In this document: positions 1-11,496 of the stretch, piece by piece | How positions within the stretch are numbered: position 1 is the first letter of the stretch | How the letters are laid out: each line of letters starts with the position of its first letter | From: Microbulbifer variabilis ATCC 700307 | Lineage (GTDB): Bacteria; Pseudomonadota; Gammaproteobacteria; Pseudomonadales; Cellvibrionaceae | Assembly: GCF_000380565.1 (NCBI RefSeq) | Contig: NZ_AQYJ01000023.1 | Span: forward strand, 248,001 to 312,000 | DNA length: 64,000 nt | Reading direction: 5' to 3' | Program-made: the position numbers and the translations under genes | The notes under the pieces: model-generated | Database searches by the model: none | What the model was told of the DNA's origin: nothing | What the model saw: only the letters and a program-made list of their open reading frames with translations

Positions 1-7
1 GCTATAA

Positions 8-26
8 GGGCACCTCTAAAAATTCG
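8..26. repeat. IS5 left terminal inverted repeat
   Basis: GGGCACCTCTAAAAATTCG matches the reverse complement of 1244-1262 at 17 of 19 positions. Confidence 0.8.
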
Positions 27-70
27 TCAACTTCCGGTAAAATATTTTAAGCCCTCTCTGATAAAGGTTA

Positions 71-1120
71 TTGTCAAATGCAGCCGAGTTTTTCCGTCTT
101 GATGACCGCCATCGCAAGCTAAATGAACGTGATCCATTGGTTGCTCTACGCAAGTTGATTGACTGGGAGGGCTTCCGGAGTAATTTGAATAAAACCCCTA
201 CTCCTCCAAGAAAGAGTAATGCTGGAAGAAGACCTTTTGATCAAGTGCTGATGTTCAAAGCACTTGTATTACAGTATTTATATAACCTATCGGATGATGA
301 GCTGGAATATCAGATACGCGACCGATTTTCATTTTGTCGATTTCTCAGCCTAAACCCGGAGGACCGTACTCCGGACGCCAAGACAATCTGGCCATTTCGT
401 GAACGGCTGGTAAAGGCAGGACTCATGAAGTGTCTCTTTATGGACTTCAATTTTCAGCTTGATGCACAAGGATACAAAGCTCAGAAAGGGCAAATAGTGG
501 ATGCCAGTTTTATTAATGCGCCGAAACAACGGAATAGCCGATAAGAGAACAAGGAAATCATGGCAGGCAAGGTTCCAAAGCGAATTGAGCAAGATCCAAA
601 CGTCAAGCGGCAGAAAGATCTTGATGCCCGCTGGACCAAGAAAAACAAGGAGAGATACTATGGGTATAAGAATCACGTCTGTATAGACAACAAGCATAAA
701 CTGATCCGTGAATACCAAGTAACCTCTGCCGAAGTCCATGATTCACAGGTGTTCACTGAATTACTGGGTGACAATAGCTCGAAAGATGTTTGGGCGGACA
801 GCGCCTATTACAGTGAGGAGGTTGAGATCACATTGGATGTAATGGGTTACCGTAGCCATGTGCATAAAAAAGGCTATCGAGGCAAACCTCTTAGCGAATA
901 TGAAAAAGAAGTTAACCACCGCAAATCAAAAATTCGGGCCAGGGTTGAGCATGTATTTGGTGCTATAGAAAATGAACTGGGAGGAATGTTTGTTCGAACT
1001 ATTGGGCTTGCACGCGCCAGTGTTAAAGTTGGCATGATGAATTTGGTTTACAATATACGTCGATTTGTCAGTTTATACGGCGCGATTAGCGCCTATAGCA
1101 TGAAGAGTGGGATAAAATAG
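71..1120 (+). pseudogene. IS5-family DDE transposase, nonsense-interrupted
   Basis: A single reading frame of 350 codons runs through the element but has a TAA at 542-544, directly after APKQRNSR. The N-terminal part (about 157 codons) has the IS5-type region with YNLSDDELEYQIRDR and the first catalytic Asp in GQIVDAS. The second part restarts in the same frame with MAGKVPKR and carries the second Asp (VWADSAY) and the catalytic Glu (RARVEHVFG). The frame opens with TTG at 71, while the nearest ATG (78) is out of frame, so the start may also be damaged. No frameshift is needed to join the halves: one base change made the stop. Family assignment is firm; loss of activity is inferred. Confidence 0.85.
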
Positions 1121-1243
1121 CGATGAGTTTTACTTGGAGTGACAAGAAAGCACACTGGCTGTCAATATTTTTTCACAAACTTAATTTTACAACTAAAAAT
1201 CAACTATAAAATAGCCCCCTCCAATTGTTCGTAAATTTATCTC

Positions 1244-1262
1244 CGAATTTATAGAGGCGCCC
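1244..1262. repeat. IS5 right terminal inverted repeat
   Basis: CGAATTTATAGAGGCGCCC is the partner of the left repeat. One further C precedes the flanking TAA. Confidence 0.8.
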
Positions 1263-1263
1263 C

Positions 1264-1530
1264 TAAGTATTTCTCATGCTCATCGAGTGTTTTTGAGATG
1301 TATTCCATTTTTTAATTAATGTTTGGATTGCTGGGTTTGATAGAGAAGTTTTTTCCAAAGGGCATACCCTCAAGTAGACCTGCCCTAAGAGGTTATTTAC
1401 TCCTTCCCTCTATTTAGTTAGAAACAAATCAATAGAAGTGCGTGATTTATTGATTGGCCGTCTAAATCCTATCACCCCAAGACGATGCTTTAAAACCTGG
1501 AACACGCAGCAGCTACGATCCAGCCAAATT
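1264..1530. other. AT-rich intergenic stretch without a recognisable gene
   Basis: It lies between the IS5 right end and the small reverse-strand ORF. I see no long reading frame, RNA gene or clear repeat here. Confidence 0.5.
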
Positions 1531-1761
1531 TCAAAACTCTTCACCGCTTTCCGAATGAACCAAAACCACCAATTTTCCCACAAACCCCGCTGCTGCTAAG
1601 GACGCTCGGTCTTCCTGGTCAAAAAACATACCGAAAAAGGGTTTGCCGTTCACTCCGCCCCACGCCTGTCGATTTTTGCCGTTCTTTTGGTCAGTGAAAT
1701 TGAAAATGGGGTAGGGTGGCGAGCTGGCGCGGGCGATAGGGTAGGTTGTCTTTTCACACAA
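1531..1761 (-). CDS. hypothetical small protein (76 aa)
   Basis: ATG start at 1761, TGA at 1531-1533. The frame has protein-like composition, with GKPFFGMFFDQEDRASLAAA in the middle and a C-terminal hydrophobic stretch (FVGKLVVLVHSE), but I do not recognise a family. No strong ribosome binding site is obvious. It lies alone between the IS5 copy and the tRNA-Leu terminator, so it could be the remnant of a gene disturbed by insertion, or chance. Confidence 0.3.
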   Translation of the reverse strand: MCEKTTYPIARASSPPYPIFNFTDQKNGKNRQAWGGVNGKPFFGMFFDQEDRASLAAAGFVGKLVVLVHSESGEEF

Positions 1762-1915
1762 TGAAGAGTTTTGATGAGAAGTGAAGAAGAGTTTGATCTA
1801 AGCTGGAAGCGAATAACCGGTGCCTACAGGTGGGTCAAATGCAGGCCAAAAAACTTCTGTGTGGACACTCTGAAGATTTTAAGCGCCATCCCTAAAAATG
1901 GGGTTGGCAAGCCTG

Positions 1916-1953
1916 AAACGAAAAACCCGCGAAAGCTAGGGCTGACGCGGGTT
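1916..1953 (-). terminator. Rho-independent terminator of tRNA-Leu
   Basis: On the minus strand, AACCCGCG (1946-1953) pairs with CGCGGGTT (1924-1931) and is followed by a T-rich tract, directly downstream of the tRNA. Confidence 0.8.
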
Positions 1954-1960
1954 TGAGAGA

Positions 1961-2047
1961 TGGTACCAGAGGCCGGACTCGAACCGGCACGCTTTTAAGG
2001 GCGGGGGATTTTGAATCCCCTGTGTCTACCAATTTCACCACTCTGGC
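1961..2047 (-). tRNA. tRNA-Leu (anticodon CAA)
   Basis: An 87-nt class II tRNA on the minus strand. The acceptor stem pairs GCCAGAG with CTCTGGT and the 3' CCA is encoded (1961-1963). The D-loop has GTGGTGAAATTGGTAGACAC, the anticodon stem is GGGGA/TCCCC around loop TTCAAAA (anticodon CAA), the variable arm is long as expected for leucine, and the T-loop has GGTTCGAGTCC. It reads UUG codons. The first base pair is G-U, slightly unusual. Confidence 0.95.
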
Positions 2048-2089
2048 ACTTTCGCTGCTCGACCTTGGGGTCGGTGCGAAGAGGGCGTG

Positions 2090-2117
2090 ATTATAGCAAT
2101 GCTTTGGCCGGGGTCAA
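2090..2117 (-). promoter_or_regulatory. sigma-70 promoter for tRNA-Leu
   Basis: On the minus strand, TTGACC (2112-2117) is followed after 16 bp by a perfect TATAAT (2090-2095), about 40 bp before the tRNA 5' end. A strong consensus promoter fits a tRNA gene. Confidence 0.85.
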
Positions 2118-2225
2118 CCAGTGATTTCAATGACTTACGGCATTTTCTGTCGCGCCAGTTAACAGCTCCTAAAATTTCCTATAACCTTCGCGACCTCTCC
2201 ATAGTTTCTAGATTTCCAGGATTCC

Positions 2226-4432
<2,207 letters not shown>

Positions 4433-4456
4433 TAGCGCCGTACTTTTATCCTATCT

Positions 4457-4486
4457 GGGGCACAGTCGATCGCACGATTGTGCCCC
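4457..4486 (+). terminator. probable terminator hairpin after tgt
   Basis: A 12-bp stem, GGGGCACAGTCG (4457-4468) with CGATTGTGCCCC (4475-4486, one G-T pair), starts 24 bp after the tgt stop. Only a weak T-rich stretch follows, so it may be Rho-assisted or an mRNA-stabilising hairpin. Confidence 0.55.
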
Positions 4487-4492
4487 TGTCAT

Positions 4493-4520
4493 TTGTCCGT
4501 TCATCCGATCCCCGTATAAT
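4493..4520 (+). promoter_or_regulatory. predicted sigma-70 promoter for secDF
   Basis: TTGTCC (4493-4498), a 16-bp spacer and a perfect TATAAT (4515-4520), about 120 bp upstream of secD. A short hairpin with arms around GCCCCC and GGGGGC lies just downstream in the leader (about 4523-4543). Confidence 0.6.
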
Positions 4521-4638
4521 CAGCCCCCACTTTTATTGGGGGCGGTGTACCTTGCATTCTGCGTATACTGCCCGCATATCCAGGCAAATTGCCAAGATTT
4601 ACCGGCCCTCGGGGTCACACTAGAACAATGAGAACAGC

Positions 4639-6507
4639 ATGAATCGCTACCCGATCTGGAAGTACTTTCTGATTCTCGCGGTTGTGGCCTTTGGCCTTAT
4701 CTACGCCGCGCCCAATCTCTATAAGCCGGACCCTGCGGTGCAGATTTCCGGGCAGTCCAGTGCCATGGTGATGGATGAGAATGTCCTCACCAAAGCACAA
4801 AAGGCCCTGGATGAATCGGGGATTGCGCACTTTGGCGGAGAGGTGGGCGATAAGGCGATATTGATTCGCCTTGAGTCCCAGGATGAGCAGTTGCCGGCCA
4901 AGCGCGCGATTCAGGAGGCCCTGGGCCACAGCGATTACGTGGTTGCCCTGAACCTGGCTTCCACCACGCCTCAGTGGTTGAGCGATATTGGCGCAAGCCC
5001 GATGAAGCTGGGCCTCGACCTGGCTGGCGGTGTGCACTTCCTGATGGAAGTGGATACCAACACCATCGTAAAAACCAATATGGAAGGCTATGCACAGGAT
5101 GTGAAAACCAAACTGCGTGAAGCCAAGGCCCGTTACCGCAGTGTTGACCTGATCGACGATCGCGAAATCGTCGCCCGTTTCCGCAGTGATGAACTGCGCA
5201 ACCTGGCGCTCTCTACCATGCGTAAGGAATTCCCGCAGCTGCAGCTGCGCGAATCCGGCAGTGGTGAGAACCTGGAGATCCGTGCCACCCTGTCTGAGCA
5301 GGAGATCAAGCAGCTTGAGGACTACGCGGTTAGCCAGAACCTGACCACCCTGCGCAACCGGGTGAATGAGCTGGGCGTGGCAGAGCCGATCGTTCAGCGC
5401 CAGGGGCGCAACCGTATCGTTGTAGAGCTGCCCGGTGTGCAAGACACCGCCGAGGCCAAGCGTATTATCGGTAAGACCGCCAACCTCGAGTACCGTATGG
5501 AAGCCCGCCCCGATGAGCTGGTTACCAACAAGGAGTACTTCGAGTACCGCAGCGAGCAGACGCAGCAGATGTACGGCGGTGCCTGGCTCGAGCGCAAGAT
5601 TATTATCAAGGGTGACAGCGTTACCAACGCTCGTGTCGGCTATGACGAGAGCGGCTTCCCCCAGGTAAATATCACCCTCGATTCCCGTGGCGGTGAACTC
5701 ATGCACCGTGCCACCTGGAAAAATGTGGGCCGCCGTATGGGCACCCTGTTTATCGAGACCCGCTTTACCCCGCAAACCAAGATCGATGCGGAGGGCAACG
5801 AGATCACCGAGCAGATCAGGACTGAAGACAAGAAGATTATCAGCCTGGCTACCGTGCAGAGTGCCCTCGGCAAGCAGTTCCGTGTTACCGGCCTGGACAG
5901 CCCCGCAGAGGCCCAGGAACTGGCCCTGCTGCTGCGCGCCGGTGCCCTGGCAGCTCCCATGTATTTTGTGGAAGAGCGCGTGATTGGCCCATCTTTGGGT
6001 GCCGATAACATCAAGGTGGGTATTCAGTCGGTAGAGTACGGCTTGTTGGCGGTACTTATCTGTATGCTGATTTCCTATCGCGTATTTGGCCTGGCCGCGA
6101 ACCTGGCTCTGGCAGTCAACCTGATTCTGCTGGTGGCGGTGATGTCGATTCTCGGCGCTACCCTGACGCTCCCGGGTATTGCCGGTATCGTTCTGACCGT
6201 GGGTATGGCGGTGGATGCCAACGTGCTGATTTTCTCGCGAATACGGGAGGAACTCAGGAATGGGATGCCTCCGCAATCGGCGATTACCGCCGGCTTCGAT
6301 AATGCTTACAGCACCATTGTGGATGCGAATATCACCACCCTGATTGTGGCGGTTATTCTGTACGCTATTGGTTCCGGTCCGGTTCAGGGCTTCGCGGTAA
6401 CCCTGTCCATCGGTATTCTCACCTCCATGTTCAGTGCCATTATGGGTACCCGTGCAATCATTAACTTGTTCTACGGCGGTCGCCGTGTACAGAAACTCTG
6501 GATTTAA
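4639..6507 (+). CDS. secD: protein translocase subunit SecD
   Basis: SecD and SecF form an RND-type membrane complex that uses the proton motive force to pull proteins through SecYEG on the periplasmic side. The 622-aa protein has a first membrane helix at about residues 8-25, the D1 motif KLGLDLAGGVHF near 115-126, a large periplasmic P1 region, and six C-terminal helices with AGIVLTVGMAVDANVLIFSR and the final TRAIINLFY. The ATG follows AATGAGAACAGC rather than a strong Shine-Dalgarno. secF follows after 11 bp. The promoter at 4493-4520 and the hairpin before it suggest secDF is transcribed apart from queA-tgt. Confidence 0.97.
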   Translation: MNRYPIWKYFLILAVVAFGLIYAAPNLYKPDPAVQISGQSSAMVMDENVLTKAQKALDESGIAHFGGEVGDKAILIRLESQDEQLPAKRAIQEALGHSDYVVALNLASTTPQWLSDIGASPMKLGLDLAGGVHFLMEVDTNTIVKTNMEGYAQDVKTKLREAKARYRSVDLIDDREIVARFRSDELRNLALSTMRKEFPQLQLRESGSGENLEIRATLSEQEIKQLEDYAVSQNLTTLRNRVNELGVAEPIVQRQGRNRIVVELPGVQDTAEAKRIIGKTANLEYRMEARPDELVTNKEYFEYRSEQTQQMYGGAWLERKIIIKGDSVTNARVGYDESGFPQVNITLDSRGGELMHRATWKNVGRRMGTLFIETRFTPQTKIDAEGNEITEQIRTEDKKIISLATVQSALGKQFRVTGLDSPAEAQELALLLRAGALAAPMYFVEERVIGPSLGADNIKVGIQSVEYGLLAVLICMLISYRVFGLAANLALAVNLILLVAVMSILGATLTLPGIAGIVLTVGMAVDANVLIFSRIREELRNGMPPQSAITAGFDNAYSTIVDANITTLIVAVILYAIGSGPVQGFAVTLSIGILTSMFSAIMGTRAIINLFYGGRRVQKLWI

Positions 6508-6518
6508 GGAGACTGGCC

Positions 6519-7520
6519 ATGAGTGAGACCAAAGTGGAAAACGGTAAGATCACCGAGTACATGGGCAAGCGCGTTTATGACTTTATGCGCTGGCGCAAGA
6601 TTGCCGCGGTTGTTTCTGTCATCCTGGTACTGGCATCGATTGGCATACTGGCGGCCAAGGGCCTGAAGTTTGGCCTGGACTTCACCGGCGGTACCCAGGT
6701 TGAAGTGGGTTACGAAGTTGCGCCGTTTATTAACGATGTGCGCACCCAGCTGGAAAATGCTGGCTATGATGGCGCTACGGTAGTGAACTACGGCTCCGAA
6801 ACCGAGCTGATGATCAAGCTGCCGCCGGAGGTAACTGAAGAGGAAACCCAGATCAGTGCTACTGATCAGGAAGCTGTTACACCGATTGGCGACAAGGTGG
6901 TAGAAGTGCTGCGTGCAGGCAGCGATGGTACTGTCACCCTGCGCCGTGTGGAAATGGTGGGTCCTCAGGTAGGTGCCGAGCTGCGCGATGATGGCGGCTT
7001 GGGCATGCTGGTGGCTCTGGCCCTGGTGATGATCTACGTGGCCCTGCGCTTCCAGTACAAGTTCTCCGTTGGTGCCGTAGCGGCATTGGGGCACGATGTG
7101 ATTATCGTGCTGGGCTTCTTTGCCCTGCTGGGGCTGGACTTCGACCTCACTGTACTGGCGGCGGTGCTGGCGGTGATCGGTTACTCCCTGAACGATACCA
7201 TCGTGGTATCTGACCGTATTCGTGAGAACTTCCGCAAGGTGCGCAAGGCTGAGACTGAGGAGATTATTAATATCTCCATTAGCCAGACCCTGGGCCGTAC
7301 CTTTATGACCTCGTTCACGACCTTGCTGGTGTTGTGGGCGCTGCAGTTCTTCGGCGGGGAGCTGATCCACAACTTCTCCCTGGCGTTGATCGTCGGTGTG
7401 GTTGTAGGTACCTACTCTTCTGTGTATGTGGCAGCAAACGTGCTGATGGGACTGAAGATCTCCAAAGAAGATCTGATGCCGCCAGTGAAAGAGGGTGCTG
7501 AGCTGGAAGAAATGCCCTGA
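6519..7520 (+). CDS. secF: protein translocase subunit SecF
   Basis: Partner of SecD in proton-driven protein export. The 333-aa length is usual. It has an N-terminal helix (about 28-47), the LKFGLDFTGGTQVEV motif, a small periplasmic domain and five C-terminal helices, including VIGYSLNDTIVVSDRIREN and SQTLGRTFMTSFTTLLV, typical of SecF. The start is preceded by AAGGAGA. It is the last gene of the secDF operon and ends just before a strong terminator at 7541. Confidence 0.97.
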   Translation: MSETKVENGKITEYMGKRVYDFMRWRKIAAVVSVILVLASIGILAAKGLKFGLDFTGGTQVEVGYEVAPFINDVRTQLENAGYDGATVVNYGSETELMIKLPPEVTEEETQISATDQEAVTPIGDKVVEVLRAGSDGTVTLRRVEMVGPQVGAELRDDGGLGMLVALALVMIYVALRFQYKFSVGAVAALGHDVIIVLGFFALLGLDFDLTVLAAVLAVIGYSLNDTIVVSDRIRENFRKVRKAETEEIINISISQTLGRTFMTSFTTLLVLWALQFFGGELIHNFSLALIVGVVVGTYSSVYVAANVLMGLKISKEDLMPPVKEGAELEEMP

Positions 7521-7540
7521 TCCAGGCTAACCCTTAAATT

Positions 7541-7570
7541 AAAAAGGCCGCTTTAAAGCGGCCTTTTTTG
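7541..7570 (+). terminator. Rho-independent terminator after secF
   Basis: A near-perfect palindrome AAAAAGGCCGCTTT/AAAGCGGCCTTTTTT ends in a T-run. Because of the flanking A-run and T-run it could stop transcription from both sides. Confidence 0.9.
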
Positions 7571-7666
7571 TGCTCCCGGTTTCTCAGTCACCATTAATCA
7601 AGTGTAATTAAGTGCTGAAGTCGGGGCCTTTTGTTGGGCTAATTAGTGAAGCCAGTTACGAGCGGT

Positions 7667-7861
7667 TTAGCTGCGAGGCTTCTTACCCAGGGTGATGTGC
7701 TTGGGGCCGGAGGTGTTGGTCTGGCCGCTCACACCCTTGGGCACCTGCTCAATCTCGCCACCCTTGGCCAGGAAAGCCTGCACCTGCGCTTCAATGCTCT
7801 CGCTGGTCTCTAACGGAGCGCTCTGCTTGCGACTGGAAGACGAGGATGCTTTTTTGGCCAC
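7667..7861 (-). CDS. small conserved protein with FLxxGGEIxxxPxGVSG motif
   Basis: A 64-aa basic, soluble protein. I chose the GTG at 7861 (GTGGCCAAAAAA, giving MAKKASSS...), because the upstream extension to 7942 is unlike protein. The N-terminal third is Ser/Lys-rich and probably disordered. The core ESIEAQVQAFLAKGGEIEQV followed by PKGVSG is a motif I associate with short gammaproteobacterial hypothetical proteins. The AFLxxGGE part resembles the end of the RNA-polymerase-associated factor SutA, but the similarity is too short to assign that function. Confidence 0.65.
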   Translation of the reverse strand: MAKKASSSSSRKQSAPLETSESIEAQVQAFLAKGGEIEQVPKGVSGQTNTSGPKHITLGKKPRS

Positions 7862-8005
7862 GATAACTATCCGGTTTATGGGTTGGCCGGACATCATACA
7901 TTGTTTTGAACAAAAAATCACCCAAACGCCTAAGCGCTGCACATAGCGGTCAGTTTGCCGCCGGGTGCAGCGGCACGGTGTGTCACTCAGAGGTAATTTC
8001 TGGGG

Positions 8006-8680
8006 CTATTCCACTTCCTGCTCTGCAGGTGCCTCGGTAGCCAGTGGCCAGCCGCCCATTTCCCGCCACTTGTTTACGATTCCACAGAACAGGGTTGCGG
8101 TTTTCTCCGCATCGTACTCTGCGGAGTGGGCGCAGCTATTGTCGAACTCGATACCTGCGGCCTGGCAGGCTTTGGCCAGAACCGTTTGGCCATAGGCGAG
8201 CCCGGCGAGACTGGCGGTATCGAAACAGGAGAAGGGATGGAATGGGTTGCGCTTGATTCCGGTCCGCTCAACGACGGCGTTAACAAATCCCAGGTCGAAA
8301 TGGGCATTGTGAGCAACCACGATGGCGCGGGTACAACTGTGTTTTTTCACCGCGCTGCGGATTTTGCGGAACAGCTCTGGCAGGGCGATTTCTTCAGGCC
8401 AGGCATCGCGATCGGGGGACTCCAGGTCGATACCGATAAAGTCCAGGGCCGACTGCTCTACGTTGGCGCCCTCAAATGGTTCCAGGTGGAAACTGTGGGT
8501 CTCATGGGGGACGAGGTTGCCCTCCGCATCCATATCCAGAATAACCGCCGAAATCTCCAGCAGGGCATCGGTACGCGCGTTAAAGCCGCCAGTTTCCAGG
8601 TCGATAACAACCGGCAGGAAGCCGCGAAATCGCTGGGCGAGGGGGCTCTTGGGTCCTGTTGGTTCTTCCGCGGGGGTCAC
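8006..8680 (-). CDS. rnt: ribonuclease T
   Basis: RNase T is a DEDDh 3'-5' exonuclease that trims the 3' ends of tRNAs and of 5S and 23S rRNA and also acts on single-stranded DNA. The 224-aa protein shows ExoI ([10 protein letters not shown], Asp27 and Glu29), ExoII ([12 protein letters not shown]) and ExoIII ([12 protein letters not shown]) with the catalytic His. Family length is about 215 aa. pyrC lies 91 bp upstream in the same direction. Confidence 0.95.
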   Translation of the reverse strand: MTPAEEPTGPKSPLAQRFRGFLPVVIDLETGGFNARTDALLEISAVILDMDAEGNLVPHETHSFHLEPFEGANVEQSALDFIGIDLESPDRDAWPEEIALPELFRKIRSAVKKHSCTRAIVVAHNAHFDLGFVNAVVERTGIKRNPFHPFSCFDTASLAGLAYGQTVLAKACQAAGIEFDNSCAHSAEYDAEKTATLFCGIVNKWREMGGWPLATEAPAEQEVE

Positions 8681-8771
8681 TTTGGGTCCTTGTAAATCTC
8701 AATTGTGCCGGGGTTGCTTGGACCCCGGCATGAGCGGGCTTGCTATTGGCCCGCAACAGTTCAAACCGGAA

Positions 8772-9803
8772 TTATACGAGTTTCCAGTTCAGGGTTTCAC
8801 CGGCATTCAGGGGTATCAGGTTCTCACCGCCCATATCCAGGCTTTCCGGCAGGGTCCACGGTTGTTTGACCAGGGTGATGGTGTCCTGGTTGCGTGGCAG
8901 ACCGTAAAAGTCGGGCCCGAAATTACTCGCGAAACCTTCCAGCTTATCCAGCTTGCCGGCGCGCTCAAAAGCTTCGGCGTACAGCTCTATGGCGGAGTAG
9001 GCAGTGTAACAACCGGCGCAGCCGCATTCGTGTTCTTTTTTATGGTGAGCGTGGGGGGCCGAGTCGGTGCCGAGGAAAAATTTCGGGCTGCCGCTGGTGG
9101 CCGCTTCGATCAGAGCTGACTGGTGATCGCCGCGCTTGAGGATTGGCAGGCAGTAGTAGTGCGGGCGAATACCACCAACCAGCATATGGTTGCGGTTGTA
9201 CAGCAGGTGGTGGGCGGTAATGGTCGCGGCCACACCATCGCGGGCATTCTGTACAAACTCAGCGGCATTGGCAGTGGTAATGTGCTCAAAAACCACTTTC
9301 AACGTGGGAAAATCTTCCACCAAGCGCGACAGAGTTTTCTCAATAAATACCTGCTCGCGATCGAAAATATCGATATCGTTGGTGGTTACCTCCCCGTGCA
9401 GCAGCAGCTTCATGCCGCAGGACTGCATTTCCTCCAGGGCGGGGTAAATATTGGCGATGTCGGTTACCCCGGAATCGGAATTCGTGGTTGCTCCGGCAGG
9501 GTATAGTTTTGCTGCGATCACACCGGCAGCGTGCGCCTGGCGGATTACTTCGGCATCGGTCTTATCGGTCAGGTAAATAACCATCAGCGGCTCAAAAGCG
9601 CGGCCGGCCGGAATATGCGCGCGGATACGCTCGCGATAGGCCAGGGCCATATCGGCGTTGGTAACTGGTGGTACCAGGTTGGGCATCACTATTGCGCGGT
9701 GAAATTGTTGGGCGGCATCGCCTACTGTGCGTTCTAGGGCGGCGCCATCGCGCAGGTGAATATGCCAGTCGTCAGGGGCGCGAAGAGTGATTTGCTCCGT
9801 CAT
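8772..9803 (-). CDS. pyrC: dihydroorotase
   Basis: PyrC cyclises N-carbamoyl-L-aspartate to dihydroorotate, step three of pyrimidine synthesis; a cytosolic zinc amidohydrolase. I place the start at ATG 9803 ([20 protein letters not shown]), giving 343 aa as in the E. coli-type enzyme; the open frame runs upstream to 9884 but that extension is not family-like. Metal ligands are visible: HIHLRDG (His14, His16), the bridging lysine in [26 protein letters not shown] and the Asp in FLGTDSAPH. It is divergent from argG across about 320 bp. Confidence 0.96.
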   Translation of the reverse strand: MTEQITLRAPDDWHIHLRDGAALERTVGDAAQQFHRAIVMPNLVPPVTNADMALAYRERIRAHIPAGRAFEPLMVIYLTDKTDAEVIRQAHAAGVIAAKLYPAGATTNSDSGVTDIANIYPALEEMQSCGMKLLLHGEVTTNDIDIFDREQVFIEKTLSRLVEDFPTLKVVFEHITTANAAEFVQNARDGVAATITAHHLLYNRNHMLVGGIRPHYYCLPILKRGDHQSALIEAATSGSPKFFLGTDSAPHAHHKKEHECGCAGCYTAYSAIELYAEAFERAGKLDKLEGFASNFGPDFYGLPRNQDTITLVKQPWTLPESLDMGGENLIPLNAGETLNWKLV

Positions 9804-10120
9804 GGTACTCCGTGGTCTTGGACGCTGTAGTGAGTCGTTGTGCGGCGCGCATGCTACCCGATGCGGGGTGAAATTGCGATGCACAAAAGGGTTAAAAATT
9901 AATCAATTGTGTCTACAAGTGTCTTGGCGCTAGTCGATTGCGAGCTGAGGCGCTACAATCGCGCCCCGATAAACAGTGTGGGTATTATTGTGCCCATAAT
10001 ACCGACCCTGGGTATACCTCCAAGAATAACTCCCCCAGACCGACATTAATTCGCGCAGAGGCGATCCATATCGCCGTGCCTAATGTTGTGACGGCGTGTT
10101 CCCGGCAGCAGAGGATAGCA
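9804..10120. other. pyrC-argG divergent intergenic region
   Basis: About 320 bp between two biosynthetic genes read in opposite directions. It must hold both promoters. A TACAAT near 9954 could be a -10 for argG but lacks a good -35, and I see no convincing operator or RNA element. Confidence 0.4.
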
Positions 10121-11341
10121 ATGAGCAAAATCGAGAAGGTAGTACTGGCATATTCCGGCGGACTGGATACGTCGGTAATTGTGCGCTGGCTGCAGGAAAC
10201 TTACGGTTGTGAGGTGGTAACTTTTACCGCTGATATCGGCCAGGGCGAGGAAGTGGAACCCGCCCGAGCCAAGGCTGAGGCCCTGGGTGTAAAAGAAATT
10301 TATATCGACGACCTGCGCGAAGAGTACGTGCGCGATTTCGTCTTCCCGATGTTCCGTGCCAATGCGATTTACGAAGGCGAGTATTTGCTGGGCACCTCCA
10401 TCGCGCGCCCGCTGATCGCCAAGCGCCTGATCGAGATTGCCAACGAGACCGGTGCCGATGCTATCTCCCATGGCGCCACTGGCAAGGGCAACGACCAGGT
10501 GCGTTTCGAACTGGGCGCCTATGCGTTGAAGCCAGGTATCCAGGTAATTGCTCCCTGGCGCGAGTGGGACCTAAACTCCCGCGAAAAGCTGATGCAGTAT
10601 TGCGAACAGCATAAAATTCCGGTGGATTTCTCCTCCAGCAAAAAGAAATCCCCTTACTCAATGGATGCCAACCTGCTGCATATCTCTTACGAGGGCGGCA
10701 ACCTTGAGGACCCATGGGCGGAAGCCGAGGAAGATATGTGGCGTTGGAGTGTCAGCCCCGAAGCTGCACCAGAAGAGCCGACCTATATTACTTTGGGCTT
10801 TGAGAAGGGTGATCCCGTTTCTATCGACGGTGAGCGCTTAAGCCCTGCTACTTTGCTTGAGAAACTGAATAAGTTGGGCGGAGCCAACGGCATTGGTCGC
10901 TTGGATATTGTGGAAAACCGCTACGTGGGAATGAAGTCCCGCGGCTGCTACGAAACACCTGGCGGCACCATTTTGATGAAGGCGCACCGCGCCATTGAGT
11001 CCATCACGCTGGATCGCGAAGTGGCTCATATGAAAGATTCCCTGATGCCGCGCTACGCTGAGCTGATTTATAACGGCTACTGGTGGTCACCGGAGCGCAG
11101 CATGCTGCAGGCTGCGATCGATGAATCCCAGCTGGTGGTTAACGGTGAAGTACGCCTGAAACTCTATAAGGGTAGTGTGAGCGCTGTGGGCCGCCGTTCT
11201 GCGGACAGCCTCTTCGACGAGCGTATCGCTACCTTCGAAGACGATGCCGGGGCCTACGACCAGAAAGATGCAGAGGGCTTTATTAAGCTCAACGCCCTGC
11301 GTCTGCGGATCGCCGCCGGTAAGGGAAGAAAATTGATTTAG
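10121..11341 (+). CDS. argG: argininosuccinate synthase
   Basis: ArgG condenses citrulline and aspartate with ATP to argininosuccinate in arginine synthesis; cytosolic. The 406-aa protein begins [19 protein letters not shown], carrying the ATP-pyrophosphatase P-loop SGGLDTS near the N-terminus. It also has [15 protein letters not shown], the citrulline/aspartate-binding block [17 protein letters not shown] and [11 protein letters not shown] near the end. The ATG at 10121 follows AGAGGA; the open frame extends upstream to 9938 but is not protein-like. The stop is immediately followed by the Anr/FNR-type box of the cco operon. Confidence 0.97.
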   Translation: MSKIEKVVLAYSGGLDTSVIVRWLQETYGCEVVTFTADIGQGEEVEPARAKAEALGVKEIYIDDLREEYVRDFVFPMFRANAIYEGEYLLGTSIARPLIAKRLIEIANETGADAISHGATGKGNDQVRFELGAYALKPGIQVIAPWREWDLNSREKLMQYCEQHKIPVDFSSSKKKSPYSMDANLLHISYEGGNLEDPWAEAEEDMWRWSVSPEAAPEEPTYITLGFEKGDPVSIDGERLSPATLLEKLNKLGGANGIGRLDIVENRYVGMKSRGCYETPGGTILMKAHRAIESITLDREVAHMKDSLMPRYAELIYNGYWWSPERSMLQAAIDESQLVVNGEVRLKLYKGSVSAVGRRSADSLFDERIATFEDDAGAYDQKDAEGFIKLNALRLRIAAGKGRKLI

Positions 11342-11355
11342 TTGATTTAGATCAT
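11342..11355 (+). promoter_or_regulatory. Anr/FNR-type operator upstream of ccoN
   Basis: TTGAT-TTAG-ATCAT matches the TTGAT-N4-ATCAA consensus at 9 of 10 fixed positions and begins at the base after the argG stop, about 140 bp before ccoN. FNR-family activation of cbb3 oxidase at low oxygen is well established in related bacteria. The use of this box here is inferred. Confidence 0.7.
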
Positions 11356-11496
11356 CCTTGGCTAGTGCGGGGTGCGCTTAAATCCTTATCTGGCCAATAA
11401 AGTGACAGCTGTGTTTGCGCATAGCTGCCGCAGACCATGCGGTGGGCCAGTCCCGCTCAGTGGAACCGATTTTAAAAAAGCAACGGAAGTTTAAAC

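Larger units (their letters stand above)
8..1263 (+). mobile_element. IS5-family insertion sequence
   Basis: A 1.26 kb element bounded by imperfect inverted repeats (8-26 and 1244-1262) and holding one transposase frame. A TAA trinucleotide lies directly outside each end (5-7 and 1264-1266), consistent with the short TNA-type target duplication of several IS5 subgroups. The right repeat has one more G than the left, so the exact outer base is uncertain by one. The transposase frame is interrupted, so this copy is probably not autonomous. Confidence 0.85.

Noticed and set aside
1771-1956. 61-codon plus-strand frame before tRNA-Leu
   Set aside because: It runs through the tRNA terminator hairpin and has no family features.
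4615-6276. 553-codon minus-strand frame opposite secD
   Set aside because: Complement of a well-supported gene; His/Gln-rich translation is typical of shadow frames.
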